Below are positions 1 to 5,005 of a DNA stretch of 5,005 nt, one piece after another. Position numbers and translations under genes: made by a program. The stretch is from an uncultured bacterium (GTDB lineage Bacteria; Patescibacteriota; Minisyncoccia; Phycocordibacterales; CAIJYI01), in assembly GCA_937871115.1 (NCBI GenBank), contig CALMXW010000124.1:1-5005 (forward strand), given 5' to 3'. The notes below the pieces were generated by a model. That model ran no database searches, was not told the origin of the DNA, and was given only the letters and a program-made list of their open reading frames with translations. Within the stretch, counting starts at the first letter, position 1. Each line of letters begins with the position of its first letter.

Positions 1-2
1 GT

Positions 3-44
3 GAAAGGGAAAACAAAAAAAGCCTCCCTTTCGGTTTGGCTTTC
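3..44 (-). terminator. Terminator-like hairpin with potential pseudoknot
   Basis: Read on the minus strand, AAAGCC (43-38) pairs with GGCTTT (24-19) and is followed by an uninterrupted run of T (to position 15), as in a rho-independent terminator. On the plus strand the trailing T run is only three bases, so the minus direction is favoured. In addition GAAAGGGA (minus strand, 32-25), inside the loop, is perfectly complementary to TCCCTTTC (10-3) just after the T run, which would give an H-type pseudoknot. It lies about 290 bases beyond the atpH stop, so it could be a backup terminator for the atp transcript or end another transcript. The pairing is seen; the function is inferred. Confidence 0.5.
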
Positions 45-144
45 AACGTGCTGAAAAGCTGGGGGTACGATAACAGGAAATAGGGAGAAATGCAAGTCTA
101 CTAAATTATTTTATTTACTCACACACTCCCGCACACTTTTTTCT

Positions 145-174
145 TTGCGTGTATTTTATTGTGCGTGATATAAT
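145..174 (+). promoter_or_regulatory. Extended -10 promoter facing right
   Basis: A perfect TATAAT (169-174) is preceded by TGA (166-168), giving a consensus extended -10. An 18-base spacer separates it from a weak -35 candidate, TTGCGT (145-150). The predicted transcription start is near 181. The transcript would enter the inverted hairpin repeat at 194-285 and then run antisense to atpH. No plus-strand gene with good coding character follows, so the product, if any, would be a short RNA or an antisense transcript. The AT-rich setting makes a chance match possible. Confidence 0.45.
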
Positions 175-190
175 ATGTTTGTTGAAGAAT

Positions 191-211
191 AAAAAATCCC
201 CCCGAGGGGGG
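191..211 (-). terminator. Probable atp transcript terminator (left REP hairpin)
   Basis: On the minus strand the left repeat unit reads as five C:G pairs closed by a CTCG tetraloop (211-198), followed by ATTTTTT (197-191). This is a strong intrinsic terminator and the first one met after the atpH stop, about 125 bases downstream. The right repeat unit lacks a good T run in either direction. It therefore looks as though one half of the repeat pair has been recruited, or kept, as the operon's terminator. Confidence 0.6.
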
Positions 212-285
212 TACCTAGCTGGGGAAACATACAATTAGATTTTCATCACATTGTATGATGCCAGGTACCCCTCTTGAGGGGATTT
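194..285. repeat. Inverted pair of REP-like hairpins
   Basis: Two 25-base units, 194-218 and 261-285, are inverted copies matching at 21 of 25 positions. Each begins AAAT on its outer side, contains a short C-rich/G-rich palindrome, and ends GGTACCT on its inner side. Each unit folds alone: the left as CCCCCC-GA-GGGGGG, the right (reverse complement) as CCCCTC-AA-GAGGGG. Two of the four differences form a compensatory C:G to T:A pair in the stem; the others lie in the loop and at the inner edge. Between the units, CATACAAT (228-235) and ATTGTATG (250-257) are also complementary, so the whole 92 bases could form a cruciform or one long hairpin. This architecture resembles REP pairs (BIMEs) or a small non-autonomous element moved by a REP-associated tyrosine (Y1) transposase. 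No transposase gene is in the window, so the family assignment is inferred. Confidence 0.7.
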
Positions 286-334
286 ACATTTAGTGAGCCT
301 ATTCTATGCAACGAGGGGAGAAAGTCAATGATAT

Positions 335-709
335 CTACGCGAGGGTGTGTTTGAGATTTTGGAGCGCGCTGTCGAGAGTGGCATCAAAAAGAAAATCTTT
401 ATGTCGAATACTCACACCTCCGAGAAGCTCCGGATTGGTTTTGTAGACGATATCTTTTTCTTTCACATCACTCCATTTGCTTTTGAGAAAATCAAAAATT
501 TCTTGTTTTGTTTTTTCATCGAGCGGAAAACGCGAAGTAATAACTGTCTCTCCTTTTTGAGAGAGTGTTTGTTCCAGGTGGCGAAGTATTCTCGGCAGTA
601 AGTAGAGGTCTCCGTGTTTTCGAAGAAGGGCGAGAAAGTTTTTCACACTTCCCTGTCCGCCCGGGAGGCTCGCGAGAAATGCTTTTGAATAGTTTACTGC
701 TTTGTCCAT
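335..709 (-). CDS. atpH: ATP synthase F1 subunit delta, short form
   Basis: Delta (OSCP-like) joins the top of the F1 head to the b-subunit peripheral stalk of the F-type ATP synthase. The 124-residue product keeps the family's C-terminal signature at about 93-120: NPELLGGVSIR, then D109-L112-D113, and a closing helix SALQNLKHTL. A Tyr-Ser-Lys-Ala segment near residue 7 resembles the usual YAKAL start of the N-terminal helical bundle, but the bundle is much reduced. Typical bacterial delta is about 175-180 residues, so this is a shortened form and not obviously a broken gene: the frame is open from ATG to TAG. It begins seven bases after the atpF stop with no clear Shine-Dalgarno, which suggests coupled translation. 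Its position last in atpB-E-F-H supports the call. It is not followed by atpA. Confidence 0.85.
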   Translation of the reverse strand: MDKAVNYSKAFLASLPGGQGSVKNFLALLRKHGDLYLLPRILRHLEQTLSQKGETVITSRFPLDEKTKQEIFDFLKSKWSDVKEKDIVYKTNPELLGGVSIRHKDFLFDATLDSALQNLKHTLA

Positions 710-716
710 CGGGTTC

Positions 717-1208
717 TTATTCGTGAATTGCCTTTTTTATGTGATGGCGCTCCTCCTGCTCCCCTACTTTTTCGTGAAGAATTTTCTCAACGGCGAGTAT
801 GGCGAAAGCACCCACTTCTTTTTTGGCTTCTTCCACTACGCGACGTGTCTCTTCTTGTGCCTGTTTTTCAGCTGCAGAAAGAATTTCTCGTGACTTTTCT
901 TCTGCTTCACGCAGTATGCCATCTTTCATCTTCTCGCTTGCGGCGATGGCTTTGTCGACAATCTCGCGAGCTTCGTCTTTTGCCTGGGCGACCATCTCGG
1001 CGTGTTTTGCCGAGGCATCTGCGAGCTCTGCTGAAGCATTTTTTGCATCAGAAAGCCCCTGCTCGATTTTCTCCTGTCTTTCATTCATAAGCTTTAAGAG
1101 CGGGCGATAGAGAAAACGATGAAGGAGAAAAAGAAGTATGCCGAAGTTGATGACCTGAATGACGAGGAGCTTTGAGTTTATTCCGAATGTAGTGACTATT
1201 TGTTCCAT
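717..1208 (-). CDS. atpF: ATP synthase F0 subunit b
   Basis: Subunit b forms the peripheral stator stalk that holds F1 against rotation. The 163 residues show the family layout. A single N-terminal membrane helix spans about 12-32 (LLVIQVINFGILLFLL), followed by the characteristic FLYRPLLKLMNERQEKIEQGL stretch (32-52, one substitution-tolerant family motif) and then a long, charged, alanine-rich coiled coil to about 135 that would dimerise. The C-terminal part (about 136-163) should contact delta. Length is normal for the family. The ATG immediately follows the atpE stop codon with no spacer and no evident Shine-Dalgarno, so translation is probably coupled to atpE. Nothing suggests truncation or a b/b' duplication within the window. 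Confidence 0.95.
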   Translation of the reverse strand: MEQIVTTFGINSKLLVIQVINFGILLFLLHRFLYRPLLKLMNERQEKIEQGLSDAKNASAELADASAKHAEMVAQAKDEAREIVDKAIAASEKMKDGILREAEEKSREILSAAEKQAQEETRRVVEEAKKEVGAFAILAVEKILHEKVGEQEERHHIKKAIHE

Positions 1209-1436
1209 CTACGCGTACTTTACGATAAAGGCGACAACGAGCGCGAAAATAGCGAGCGCTTCGGTAAAGGCTACGCCGAGGATCATCATGCTCTGAATTT
1301 TTCCAGTCATTTCAGGGTTACGGCCCATAGCTTCGAGCGCTTTTGAGACGATAAGTCCGATACCGATAGCGGGACCAAATACTCCAAATCCTGCTGCAAA
1401 CGCCATACCGATTATTTTTGCTGATTCTACGTCCAT
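1209..1436 (-). CDS. atpE: ATP synthase F0 subunit c (proteolipid)
   Basis: Subunit c oligomerises into the rotating membrane ring that carries the coupling ion. The 75-residue product is two hydrophobic helices (about 8-32 and 48-72) joined by the polar loop G38-R39-N40-P41-E42 that touches the F1 rotor. Helix 1 has the glycine-rich packing motif (G16, G18, G21, G25, G27). Helix 2 carries the ion-binding carboxylate E59 in GVAFTEALAIF. By alignment with Na+-type c subunits, the Gln ligand of helix 1 is I26 and the Ser/Thr after the carboxylate is A60, so the Na+ site is absent and H+ coupling is predicted. The gene follows atpB after 39 very AT-rich bases and abuts atpF. Confidence 0.97.
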   Translation of the reverse strand: MDVESAKIIGMAFAAGFGVFGPAIGIGLIVSKALEAMGRNPEMTGKIQSMMILGVAFTEALAIFALVVAFIVKYA

Positions 1437-1475
1437 AAAATTGAATTTATTTTATTATTACTATTAATGCTGAAA
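1437..1475 (-). promoter_or_regulatory. AT-rich translation leader of atpE
   Basis: The 39 bases between the atpB stop and the atpE start contain only five G or C and no Shine-Dalgarno. It is the longest spacer inside the atp cluster. In E. coli a U-rich region before atpE boosts translation to supply the many c subunits per complex; a similar unstructured leader is a reasonable inference here. I found no convincing promoter in it. Confidence 0.4.
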
Positions 1476-2237
1476 TTAATGTGCCTCATGGGCGTCCGTG
1501 ATAGCTATCTTGAGGAAGAAAAGCGTGAGGATGGAAAAGATGACTGCTTGAATAAAACCAACGAATACTTCGTACAGCATGAGTGGTACCGGAGCAACAT
1601 ACGGTAAAAAGAAAAGCATCACTCCGATCAAAACTTCTCCTGCGAAGATGTTACCAAAAAGACGGAAAGAAAATGAAATCAATCTTGCAATCTCCGAAAC
1701 AAGCTCGAGGATGCCGATAAAAAATCCCATCACGCCTGCCTTGAAGTTAACAAATTTTTGCGAATACTTCAAGAGTCCGAGCACGGCAATACCAGCAATT
1801 TCAATGGTGAAAAATGATATGAGGGCGAGTGCGATCGTAACATTGAAGTCGGTATTGACCGAGCGAAAGAGCGGAGTGAATTCGGTGTGTTCACCTCCCT
1901 CTCCATGAAAGAATCCGATACTGCCGACGCCAGGAATAAATTCCAAAAGATTTGAGGTGAATATAAAAAGAAAAATGGTAGCGATAAGTGGAAAGAATTT
2001 TTGCGCAAGTTTTTTGTCTTCAAGTGTCTCTTCCATAAGTCCGAGGACGTACGAGAAAATACTTTCAAAAAAAAGTTGGAGTTTCCCCGGAATGAGCTTG
2101 GGATTTTTGCCCACCACGAGACCGAGGATGAGGAGTACCAGTATGACCACCCAGCTTGTGACAAGTGTATTGGTGATGGGTATCCCCGCCCATTCGGTGA
2201 TTTTCTCTGCGGCGAGAGAAATGTGGATCGATTCCAT
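1476..2237 (-). CDS. atpB: ATP synthase F0 subunit a
   Basis: Subunit a supplies the ion half-channels beside the c ring. The 253-residue product is strongly hydrophobic with about five to six membrane helices (roughly 27-43, 82-100, 132-155, 168-190, 195-212, 220-243). The family hallmarks are present: S95-N96-LLEFIPG region in helix 2, FRSVNTDFNVT before helix 3, the essential arginine R192 in SFRLFGNIFAGE with E200, and Q230 in the last helix (IQAVIF), matching E. coli R210, E219 and Q252. Length is typical for bacteria. The ATG at 2237 is chosen because an extended -10 promoter lies exactly seven bases upstream, and in-frame stops precede it. There is no Shine-Dalgarno. It opens the atp cluster; no atpI precedes it. 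Confidence 0.96.
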   Translation of the reverse strand: MESIHISLAAEKITEWAGIPITNTLVTSWVVILVLLILGLVVGKNPKLIPGKLQLFFESIFSYVLGLMEETLEDKKLAQKFFPLIATIFLFIFTSNLLEFIPGVGSIGFFHGEGGEHTEFTPLFRSVNTDFNVTIALALISFFTIEIAGIAVLGLLKYSQKFVNFKAGVMGFFIGILELVSEIARLISFSFRLFGNIFAGEVLIGVMLFFLPYVAPVPLMLYEVFVGFIQAVIFSILTLFFLKIAITDAHEAH

Positions 2238-2243
2238 GCTTGC

Positions 2244-2272
2244 TTTATAACATGAAATGAGTGGGATACCAA
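2244..2272 (-). promoter_or_regulatory. atpB: Promoter of the atpBEFH operon, predicted leaderless
   Basis: On the minus strand TTGGTA (2272-2267) is separated by exactly 17 bases from TATAAA (2249-2244), and TGT (2252-2250) makes it an extended -10. The predicted start, seven bases beyond the -10, is the A of the atpB ATG at 2237, so the mRNA would be leaderless. The whole promoter fits in the 36-base gap after the preceding gene's stop. Four of six (-35) and five of six (-10) consensus matches plus ideal spacing make this the best-supported promoter in the window. Confidence 0.6.
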
Positions 2273-2273
2273 A

Positions 2274-3017
2274 TCAAAACCACTTGTGGTGGAGCGCATC
2301 GTACTCGCCAGATCTTCGGAGTGCAGTGAGCTCTCTGTTGACCCTTTCGTGAAGTGTGCTCTGCGGAGGGAAAGCAAAAGCGTAACTCTGCGGAGCAAAC
2401 GCTTCTCCTACGAGGAGATTTCTCCGGGAGTCTCTCTTGAGACGATCTATTAAGACAGGCGCATCGAAAACGAGAGCGTCGGCGGTGCCGTATTTCAAAT
2501 CCAGGTAGGCGTCTTCAAGAGTAACGCGTGGGATGACCGTACCTCCATGGTCGAGGATGACGGGTATGCTTGCCGTATCGGCGAGTGTAGCAATCCGCCG
2601 CCCGCGTAAATCTTCGGGGCGACGAATGGCAGTCCCTCGGGTAGACGCATGTGTCTCCCCCGTCACAAAGAGAGAACGAAGAAAATTTCGGAATGAAGAG
2701 AGTGTGGTATCACTCGAAGAGAGGATCAAGAGCTCTGATGTTGCTGTCGGAAGAGAAAATTTTACGATTTTCTTTCGTGTAGAGGTTTCGCTAATCCCCG
2801 CCATTGCAACACCCACCTCTCCTGTTTCAAGAAGCGGAATAATATTTTCGAACTCGGTGTAGTGGTAGACGTAGCGAATGCCGAGCCGAGAAGCGATGTG
2901 TTGCCAGAGGTCGAGTTCGAAGCCGACAAAAGCATTTCCGCGTTTGGTGACGAATGGCGGAAACTCGGCAATGCCGACGACAATGTCTGGTTTCAAATTT
3001 GAGTGAAAGTGTATCAC
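2274..3017 (-). CDS. SBP_bac_3-type ligand-binding protein lacking a signal peptide
   Basis: The 247-residue protein has the two-lobe fold of family 3 solute-binding proteins (amino-acid type). Lobe 1 starts with VVGIAEFPPF (13-22) and G32-F33-E34-L35-D36-L37; I59-I60-P61-L62 and AGISETSTRK (73-82) follow, with R81 at the ligand-carboxylate position. Lobe 2 has DLRGRRIATL (136-145), the YLDLKYGTADALVFDAP stretch (171-187) with D185 at the amino-group position, and a C-terminal LVGEAF...KWF. These lobe-2 features resemble ligand cores of bacterial glutamate-receptor channels such as GluR0. About 25 extra residues (100-128) sit where such channels carry their pore, but no membrane helix is there. 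The GTG start is preceded directly by an in-frame TGA, so no export signal can be encoded. A promoter seven bases upstream supports this start. Either it acts in the cytoplasm or its 5' end was lost. The specific ligand is unknown. Confidence 0.8.
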   Translation of the reverse strand: MIHFHSNLKPDIVVGIAEFPPFVTKRGNAFVGFELDLWQHIASRLGIRYVYHYTEFENIIPLLETGEVGVAMAGISETSTRKKIVKFSLPTATSELLILSSSDTTLSSFRNFLRSLFVTGETHASTRGTAIRRPEDLRGRRIATLADTASIPVILDHGGTVIPRVTLEDAYLDLKYGTADALVFDAPVLIDRLKRDSRRNLLVGEAFAPQSYAFAFPPQSTLHERVNRELTALRRSGEYDALHHKWF

Positions 3018-3023
3018 TCAAAT
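2997..3023 (-). promoter_or_regulatory. Hairpin spanning the GTG start of the binding-protein gene
   Basis: On the minus strand ATTTGAGTG (3023-3015) and CACTCAAAT (3005-2997) form a perfect 9-bp stem with a 9-base loop. The GTG start codon (3017-3015) lies in the stem, 12 bases past the dnaK stop. It is AT-rich and followed only by TTTG, so it is at best a weak dnaK terminator. A transcript starting at 3017 would lack most of the 5' arm, so the hairpin could mask the start only on read-through mRNA from dnaK. The pairing is seen; the regulatory role is inferred. Confidence 0.5.
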
Positions 3024-3053
3024 AGTATATCATCTTACTTCGTTTCTTTTCCA
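3024..3053 (-). promoter_or_regulatory. Promoter of the binding-protein gene, predicted leaderless
   Basis: TATACT (3029-3024) with TGA before it (3032-3030) forms an extended -10 one base off consensus. TGGAAA (3053-3048), 18 bases further upstream inside the dnaK 3' end, is a possible -35 with four of six matches. Seven bases beyond the -10 is position 3017, the G of the GTG start, the same geometry as the atpB promoter. It partly overlaps the dnaK stop codon region. Confidence 0.5.
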
Positions 3054-4975
3054 CCAGAGGCGGATCCGTCGGAGTCGGAAAAGTCTGCGTCGTGGATAGT
3101 ACCTTCTTCTGCCCCGCCTTCCGGTTTTGCCTGACTCGTGTCGGTTGCAGGATTGGCTTGCCCGGCCTTCGCCATGTGCTCGCCAATCTTCATCATCTCG
3201 ACATTAAGTTCGTCGGTGGATTTCTTGATGGCCTCAAGGTCAGCGCCATCCTTCACTCCGCGAAGTGCGGTGATTTTTGCTTCCACTCCAGTTTTAATTT
3301 CATCGGTAATTTTCCCTTCCGCGTCTTTGAGTGACTTTTCTGCGGTGTATACGAGATGCTCGGCGTGATTTTTTGCCTCAATAAGATCACGTTTCTTTTG
3401 GTCGTCGCCCGCGTGCATCTCGGCTTCTTTTTTCATGCGTTCAATATCGGCATCTGTAAGACCCGAGCGCGCCTCGATACGAATGCTCTGCTCCTTGCCG
3501 GACGTTTTGTCTTTTGCTTTTACCGAGAGGATGCCGTTTGCGTCCACATCGAAAGTGACTTCCACTTGTGGCATACCGCGCGGTGATGGCGGGATGCCGT
3601 CCAAGTGAAACTTTCCGAGAGATTTATTGTCGCCGGCCATTGGGCGCTCTCCTTGTACGATATGGATTTCAACAGAAGTTTGATTGTCTGCCGCGGTAGA
3701 GAATGTCTGTGAGCGCGAAGTCGGGATGGTGGTGTTTTTATCGATGAGTTTTGTCGCCACACCGCCGAGCGTTTCGATGCCGAGAGAAAGCGGGATGACA
3801 TCGAGGAGAAGAATATCCTTTACTTCACCCTGCAAAATCCCCGCTTGGATCGCCGCGCCGATAGCCACCACTTCGTCCGGATTGATGGTGCGGTTTGGCT
3901 CTTTTCCGAAAAGTTTCTTCACTCCTTCTACGATAGCTGGCATGCGTGTCTGCCCACCCACGAGGATGACTTCGTCGATTTCCTCGAGCTTGAAAGGCGA
4001 TGCGGCGATGGCGCGCTTGGTGATCTCGAGAGATTTTTCGATGTACTTCCCGGCGAGCTCCTCGAGTTTTGCGCGTGAGAGCTTTATGAGGAGGTGCTTC
4101 GGCCCCGTCGCGTCGGAGGTGATAAACGGAATGTTGGCCTCGCTTTCCATCTGAGTAGAGAGCTCGTGCTTGGCTTTCTCTGCGGCATCTTTGAGGCGCT
4201 GAATAGCGAGCGTATCTTTGCCGATGTCGACACCATTTTCTTTTTTAAATTCTTCCACGAAGTAGCGAATGATTTCCTGGTCGATGTCTTCGCCACCCAT
4301 GTGCACGTCGCCGTCGGTAGACTTCACTTCGATAACATCATCTCCTACTTCGAGAATGGAAATGTCGAATGTACCGCCTCCGAAGTCGTACACGGCGATC
4401 TTTTCGTTCTTCTTTTTGTTAAATCCGTACGCGAGTGCCGCGGCTGTCGGCTCGTTGATGATACGCTTCACATCGAAGCCCGCGATTTTGCCCGCATCTT
4501 TCGTCGCTTGGCGCTGACTGTCGGAGAAGTATGCCGGCACGGTGATGACCGCTTCGGTGATTTTCTCTCCGAGCTTTGCTTCCGCATCTGCCTTGAGTTT
4601 TGCGAGGACCATGGCGGAGATTTCTTCCGGGCGGTACCAGCTGTCTACTCCACCGGAATTCATCTTCACTTTCACGCCGCCATCATCCGAGCGTTCAATT
4701 TTAAATGGGACGATAGCTTTGTCTTTCTGGACACCCTCATCTTCAAACTTGTGCCCGATGAGACGCTTGATGCCGTAGAGAGTGTTTTCTGGATTGGTGA
4801 CTGCCTGGCGTTTTGCCGTCACACCCACGAGGCGCTCGCCATTTTTTGCAAGGGCAATGACGGAAGGGGTCGTGCGTGCCCCTTCGATATTTTCCACAAT
4901 GCGCGGGCTACCACCTTCGATGATTGCCATCGCAGAGTTTGTCGTGCCGAGATCGATTCCAAGTACTTTTGCCAT
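3035..4975 (-). CDS. dnaK: Chaperone DnaK (Hsp70)
   Basis: DnaK is the cytoplasmic ATP-driven Hsp70 that binds exposed hydrophobic peptides with DnaJ and GrpE. The 646-residue product is full length. The nucleotide-binding domain (about 1-386) has phosphate-1 GIDLGTTNS (6-14), catalytic K70, [10 protein letters not shown] (146-155), [12 protein letters not shown] (173-184), [10 protein letters not shown] (197-206) with the autophosphorylation threonine T202, and VGGQTRMP (339-346). The linker LLLDVIPL (389-396) has Ile where most DnaK have Thr. The substrate-binding beta domain (about 397-505) includes NTTIPT and [13 protein letters not shown]. The helical lid runs to about 602, then a low-complexity acidic tail with DADF and a Ser/Gly-rich end. 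ATG at 4975 gives the canonical N terminus. No Shine-Dalgarno is visible. grpE and dnaJ are not adjacent on the visible side. Confidence 0.98.
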   Translation of the reverse strand: MAKVLGIDLGTTNSAMAIIEGGSPRIVENIEGARTTPSVIALAKNGERLVGVTAKRQAVTNPENTLYGIKRLIGHKFEDEGVQKDKAIVPFKIERSDDGGVKVKMNSGGVDSWYRPEEISAMVLAKLKADAEAKLGEKITEAVITVPAYFSDSQRQATKDAGKIAGFDVKRIINEPTAAALAYGFNKKKNEKIAVYDFGGGTFDISILEVGDDVIEVKSTDGDVHMGGEDIDQEIIRYFVEEFKKENGVDIGKDTLAIQRLKDAAEKAKHELSTQMESEANIPFITSDATGPKHLLIKLSRAKLEELAGKYIEKSLEITKRAIAASPFKLEEIDEVILVGGQTRMPAIVEGVKKLFGKEPNRTINPDEVVAIGAAIQAGILQGEVKDILLLDVIPLSLGIETLGGVATKLIDKNTTIPTSRSQTFSTAADNQTSVEIHIVQGERPMAGDNKSLGKFHLDGIPPSPRGMPQVEVTFDVDANGILSVKAKDKTSGKEQSIRIEARSGLTDADIERMKKEAEMHAGDDQKKRDLIEAKNHAEHLVYTAEKSLKDAEGKITDEIKTGVEAKITALRGVKDGADLEAIKKSTDELNVEMMKIGEHMAKAGQANPATDTSQAKPEGGAEEGTIHDADFSDSDGSASGGKETK

Positions 4976-4986
4976 ATATTTTTTGA

Positions 4987-4992
4987 ATTAAA
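4987..4992 (-). promoter_or_regulatory. dnaK: Candidate dnaK -10 element
   Basis: TTTAAT on the minus strand matches TATAAT at five of six positions and would give a leader of about five bases. The matching -35 would lie beyond the right edge. The stretch is very AT-rich, so chance is likely. No inverted repeat of the HrcA CIRCE type is visible in the 30 upstream bases available. Confidence 0.25.
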
Positions 4993-5005
4993 ATTTTGTG
5001 TAATG

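Larger units (their letters stand above)
1..334. other. Non-coding region downstream of atpH
   Basis: No open frame of convincing coding character lies on either strand between the left edge and the atpH stop. The region is AT-rich outside the hairpins and holds a terminator-like fold near the left edge, a rightward promoter and the inverted REP-like pair. Between about 45 and 140, and from 286 to 334, I see no recognisable element. The gene expected after atpH in a canonical ATP synthase operon, atpA, is absent. Confidence 0.7.

Noticed and set aside
37..84. Minus-strand TTGCAT-like and TGTTATCGT elements resembling a promoter just before the 3-44 terminator
   Set aside because: Weak matches, and the transcript would terminate within about 40 bases.
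179..238. Tiny plus-strand frame from TTG inside the repeat, about 19 codons
   Set aside because: It coincides with the hairpin arm, has no ribosome site, and its codons are dictated by the palindrome.
313..354. GAGGGGAG followed by ATG (328), looking like a Shine-Dalgarno and start
   Set aside because: The frame closes after eight codons; no credible peptide.
347..601. Plus-strand open frame of 84 codons downstream of the rightward promoter
   Set aside because: It lies wholly antisense to atpH, begins with GTG without a ribosome site, and its Phe/Ile-rich sequence matches no family; it is a shadow of the delta gene.
1769..2398. Minus-strand 209-codon frame overlapping atpB and the binding-protein gene
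   Set aside because: Serine/arginine-rich out-of-frame product across two well-supported genes; a shadow frame.
3018..3032. Two in-frame TGA codons upstream of the binding-protein start, possibly recoded as in UGA-glycine lineages
   Set aside because: The reading would overlap the dnaK end without adding a signal peptide, and none of the six called reading frames needs a recoded stop; the standard code explains everything.

Overview
The window is a compact, minus-strand block of core genes with one odd accessory gene. In transcription order (right to left) it holds dnaK, a signal-less amino-acid-type substrate-binding protein, and atpB-atpE-atpF-atpH, which encode the membrane sector and peripheral stalk of an F-type ATP synthase. 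About 330 bases of non-coding DNA follow at the left edge. All six genes lie on the minus strand and have intact frames under the standard bacterial code. Gaps between genes are 0 to 39 bases. No taxonomic marker is present. The short delta subunit, tight spacing, absence of Shine-Dalgarno sequences at all six starts and the hairpin-repeat style suggest a Patescibacteria/CPR (Parcubacteria-like) genome, but this is an inference.

Right part (3035-4975): a full-length DnaK with nucleotide-binding domain, linker, substrate-binding domain, lid and acidic tail. Neither grpE nor dnaJ is visible beside it. Middle (2274-3017): a periplasmic-binding-protein fold of the SBP_bac_3 / glutamate-receptor ligand-core type. 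It starts at GTG right at the first beta strand and has no export signal. Left-middle (335-2237): ATP synthase subunits a, c, b and delta in canonical order. The c ring carries a glutamate and lacks the usual Na+ ligands, so proton coupling is predicted.

Regulation: extended -10 promoters sit exactly seven bases upstream of the start codons of both the substrate-binding protein (GTG) and atpB (ATG). This predicts leaderless mRNAs, consistent with the missing ribosome binding sites. A 9-bp hairpin overlaps the GTG start and could form only on transcripts reading through from dnaK.

Left end (1-334): no gene was found. It contains an inverted pair of REP-like hairpins (194-285) whose stems differ by a compensatory base-pair change. 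The left hairpin doubles as a rho-independent terminator for the atp transcript. A perfect extended -10 promoter on the plus strand faces the repeat and the atpH 3' end. A second terminator-like structure at 3-44 can fold as an H-type pseudoknot. The expected next gene, atpA, does not follow atpH, so the ATP synthase operon is interrupted or split here.
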